From CALVUJ01 sp045119835 (GTDB lineage: Bacteria > Bacillota_I > Bacilli_A > RFN20 > DUOF01), in the NCBI GenBank assembly GCA_045119835.1, contig JBGVED010000063.1:1-5827 (forward strand): a stretch of DNA of 5,827 nt, in the 5' to 3' direction. The translations under genes were made by a program, and so were the position numbers. The notes beneath the pieces are model-generated. The model saw nothing but the letters and a program-made list of their open reading frames with translations, was not told the origin of the DNA and did not search any database. Of this stretch, positions 4,758 to 5,827 are shown piece by piece (the first letter of the stretch is position 1; each line of letters starts with the position of its first letter).

Positions 4758-5256
4758 AGAAAAATGGAAAGATATAAAGAATTACGAAGGTCTGTATCAA
4801 ATATCTAATTTAGGTAGAGTTAAAAAGATAAATAAAAGCAATATTATTATTTGTAAACCTAGTATAGATACAAGTGGATATAAACAAATAGTATTAACAA
4901 AAAATAAAAAAAGAAAATCGTATAAAATCCACCGATTAGTAGCACAAGCATTTATTTCAAACAAAAAAAATTTGCCACAAATAAATCATATCGATGAAAA
5001 TAAATTAAACAATAATTTTTTAAATTTAGAATGGTGTACTTTACAATATAATTGTAATTATGGTAGTAGGAATTATCGTTGTACTAGGCATAGACAACAT
5101 AGAGTACAACAATATAATAAACAAAATGATTTAGTAGGGGAATATCCTTCTTTAAAAGATGCTGAAAAAATAACTAAAATAAAATATCAGCTAATATCTA
5201 ATTGTTGTAGAAATAAACAAAAAAGTGCTGGGGGCTATATATGGAAATATTGTTAA
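4750..5256 (+). CDS. homing-type HNH endonuclease (NUMOD4-HNH-NUMOD1), copy 2
   Basis: This 168-residue protein has the same domain order as the gene at 2524: NUMOD4 at about 3-50 (KWKDIKNYEGLYQISNLGR), HNH at about 58-105 (H61 in IHRLVA, H80 in INHIDENKLNN, then NLEWCT), and a NUMOD1-like region at about 117-167 ending AGGYIWKY. The two copies share these motifs closely but differ in the linkers and in the presumed DNA-recognition segment, which suggests different target sites. An Arg/His-rich stretch (residues 107-118) is specific to this copy. AGAGG at 4740-4744, 5 bases before the ATG, lies in the end of the upstream gene, which it overlaps by 8 bases. Its last 16 bases overlap the start of the following glycosyltransferase. 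Confidence 0.93.
   Translation: MIKEKWKDIKNYEGLYQISNLGRVKKINKSNIIICKPSIDTSGYKQIVLTKNKKRKSYKIHRLVAQAFISNKKNLPQINHIDENKLNNNFLNLEWCTLQYNCNYGSRNYRCTRHRQHRVQQYNKQNDLVGEYPSLKDAEKITKIKYQLISNCCRNKQKSAGGYIWKYC
4758..4830 (+). repeat. diverged DNA repeat, copy B (NUMOD4 coding)
   Basis: Partner of the repeat at about 2536-2615, in the same orientation. The repeats flank the GT4 gene and the 4101 gene, so recombination between them could remove that two-gene cassette while leaving one nuclease gene. Confidence 0.55.
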
Positions 5257-5827
5257 GTATAATTATTCCAGGTTATGAAAGATATGATTATGCAGAGAAA
5301 TTATTAAAGCAGTTAGACAAACAAATGCAAGACAATGTTGAAGTTATATTAGTTGATGATTGCAGCCCTATACCTTATCAATTTCATTATAAATGGTTAA
5401 AGAAAATAAGACTTGAAGAAAATTCAAAAGGTGCTAGTGTTCCTAGAAATAAAGGATTAGATATAGCCCAGGGAGAATACATAAGTTTTATTGATATAGA
5501 TGATATGATAAGTGATAATTACATAAAAACAATATTAACCAAAACAAAAGAAGAGTGGGATTATTGTTATATAAGTTGGAAATGTAGCACTCATAGTGTA
5601 ATTATAAAAGATGAGCCACCAAGTTGGAATTGTTGTGTGTGGAATTGTATATATAAAAGAGATTTAATCGGAGATATTAGGTTCAGAAAAGATTTAATTA
5701 TGGCAGAAGATTATTATTTTAATAAAGAAGTAAGAAAAGGAAAAAGAGAAAACATAACCGATATATTATATTATTATAACCAAGAAAGTGAAAACAGTTT
5801 AACCAAAAAAGGAATAACATATAATGA
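5241..5827 (+). CDS. GT2-family glycosyltransferase (3' truncated by window end)
   Basis: The frame from ATG 5241 is open to the right edge, giving 195 residues of a GT-A fold family 2 enzyme. Visible motifs are the first strand LLSIIIPGYER (4-14), VILVDDCS with D39-D40 for nucleotide binding, the segment GASVPRNKGLDIAQGEYISF (64-83), the D-x-D region FIDIDDMI (83-90) for metal and donor, and AEDYYF (155-160) holding the Glu-Asp pair typical of the catalytic base. Such enzymes transfer a sugar with inversion from a nucleotide donor. The ribosome binding site is GGGGG (5230-5234), 6 bases upstream and inside the end of the nuclease gene. About two-thirds of a typical single-domain GT2 is present; the C-terminus, where any membrane helices might lie, is not visible. 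Confidence 0.9.
   Translation, partial: MEILLSIIIPGYERYDYAEKLLKQLDKQMQDNVEVILVDDCSPIPYQFHYKWLKKIRLEENSKGASVPRNKGLDIAQGEYISFIDIDDMISDNYIKTILTKTKEEWDYCYISWKCSTHSVIIKDEPPSWNCCVWNCIYKRDLIGDIRFRKDLIMAEDYYFNKEVRKGKRENITDILYYYNQESENSLTKKGITYN

Overview
The window is very AT-rich and tightly packed, with every convincing gene on the + strand. Genes are mostly separated by a few bases or overlap as ATGA/TAATG junctions, and several have AAGGAG-type ribosome binding sites. TGA is used as a stop and Trp is TGG, so the standard bacterial code (11) fits. Together with the gene content this suggests a tailed phage or prophage of a low-GC Bacillota host (Clostridia-like). The host is an inference; nothing in the window identifies it.

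Region 1 (1-703) is a run of very small genes: the 3' end of one gene, an 80-residue protein with a CxxC and a His pair, and two proteins of about 55 residues that look like diverged tandem copies of each other. Region 2 (696-1196) is an HNH nuclease with a classic Cys-bracketed HNH core and an extra C-terminal Cys cluster. Region 3 (1197-1325) is the only real gap, 129 bases, and holds a perfect 8-bp inverted repeat and a competing helix just ahead of a strong Shine-Dalgarno.

Region 4 (1326-2516) resembles a phage tail-assembly chaperone pair. The upstream gene ends at a slippery TTT CCC A followed two codons later by TAA, a 9-bp hairpin follows, and the second reading frame, open across the hairpin, lacks its own ribosome binding site. 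This looks like programmed +1 frameshifting giving a fusion of about 257 residues. A 138-residue protein of unknown function follows with a TAATG junction. No tape-measure gene follows within the window.

Region 5 (2524-5827) alternates homing-type endonucleases with glycosyltransferases: NUMOD4-HNH-NUMOD1 nuclease, GT4-type glycosyltransferase, a second putative glycosyltransferase, another NUMOD4-HNH-NUMOD1 nuclease, then a GT2 glycosyltransferase running off the end. The GT4 gene carries a frame disruption: its conserved N-terminus starts at 3060 in one frame and the rest lies in the next, as if 4 bases had been inserted near 3117-3122. The three glycosyltransferases are likely to act together, either decorating the virion or modifying a host surface glycan. 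The two nucleases look like invasive genes that settled at the gene junctions of this cassette.
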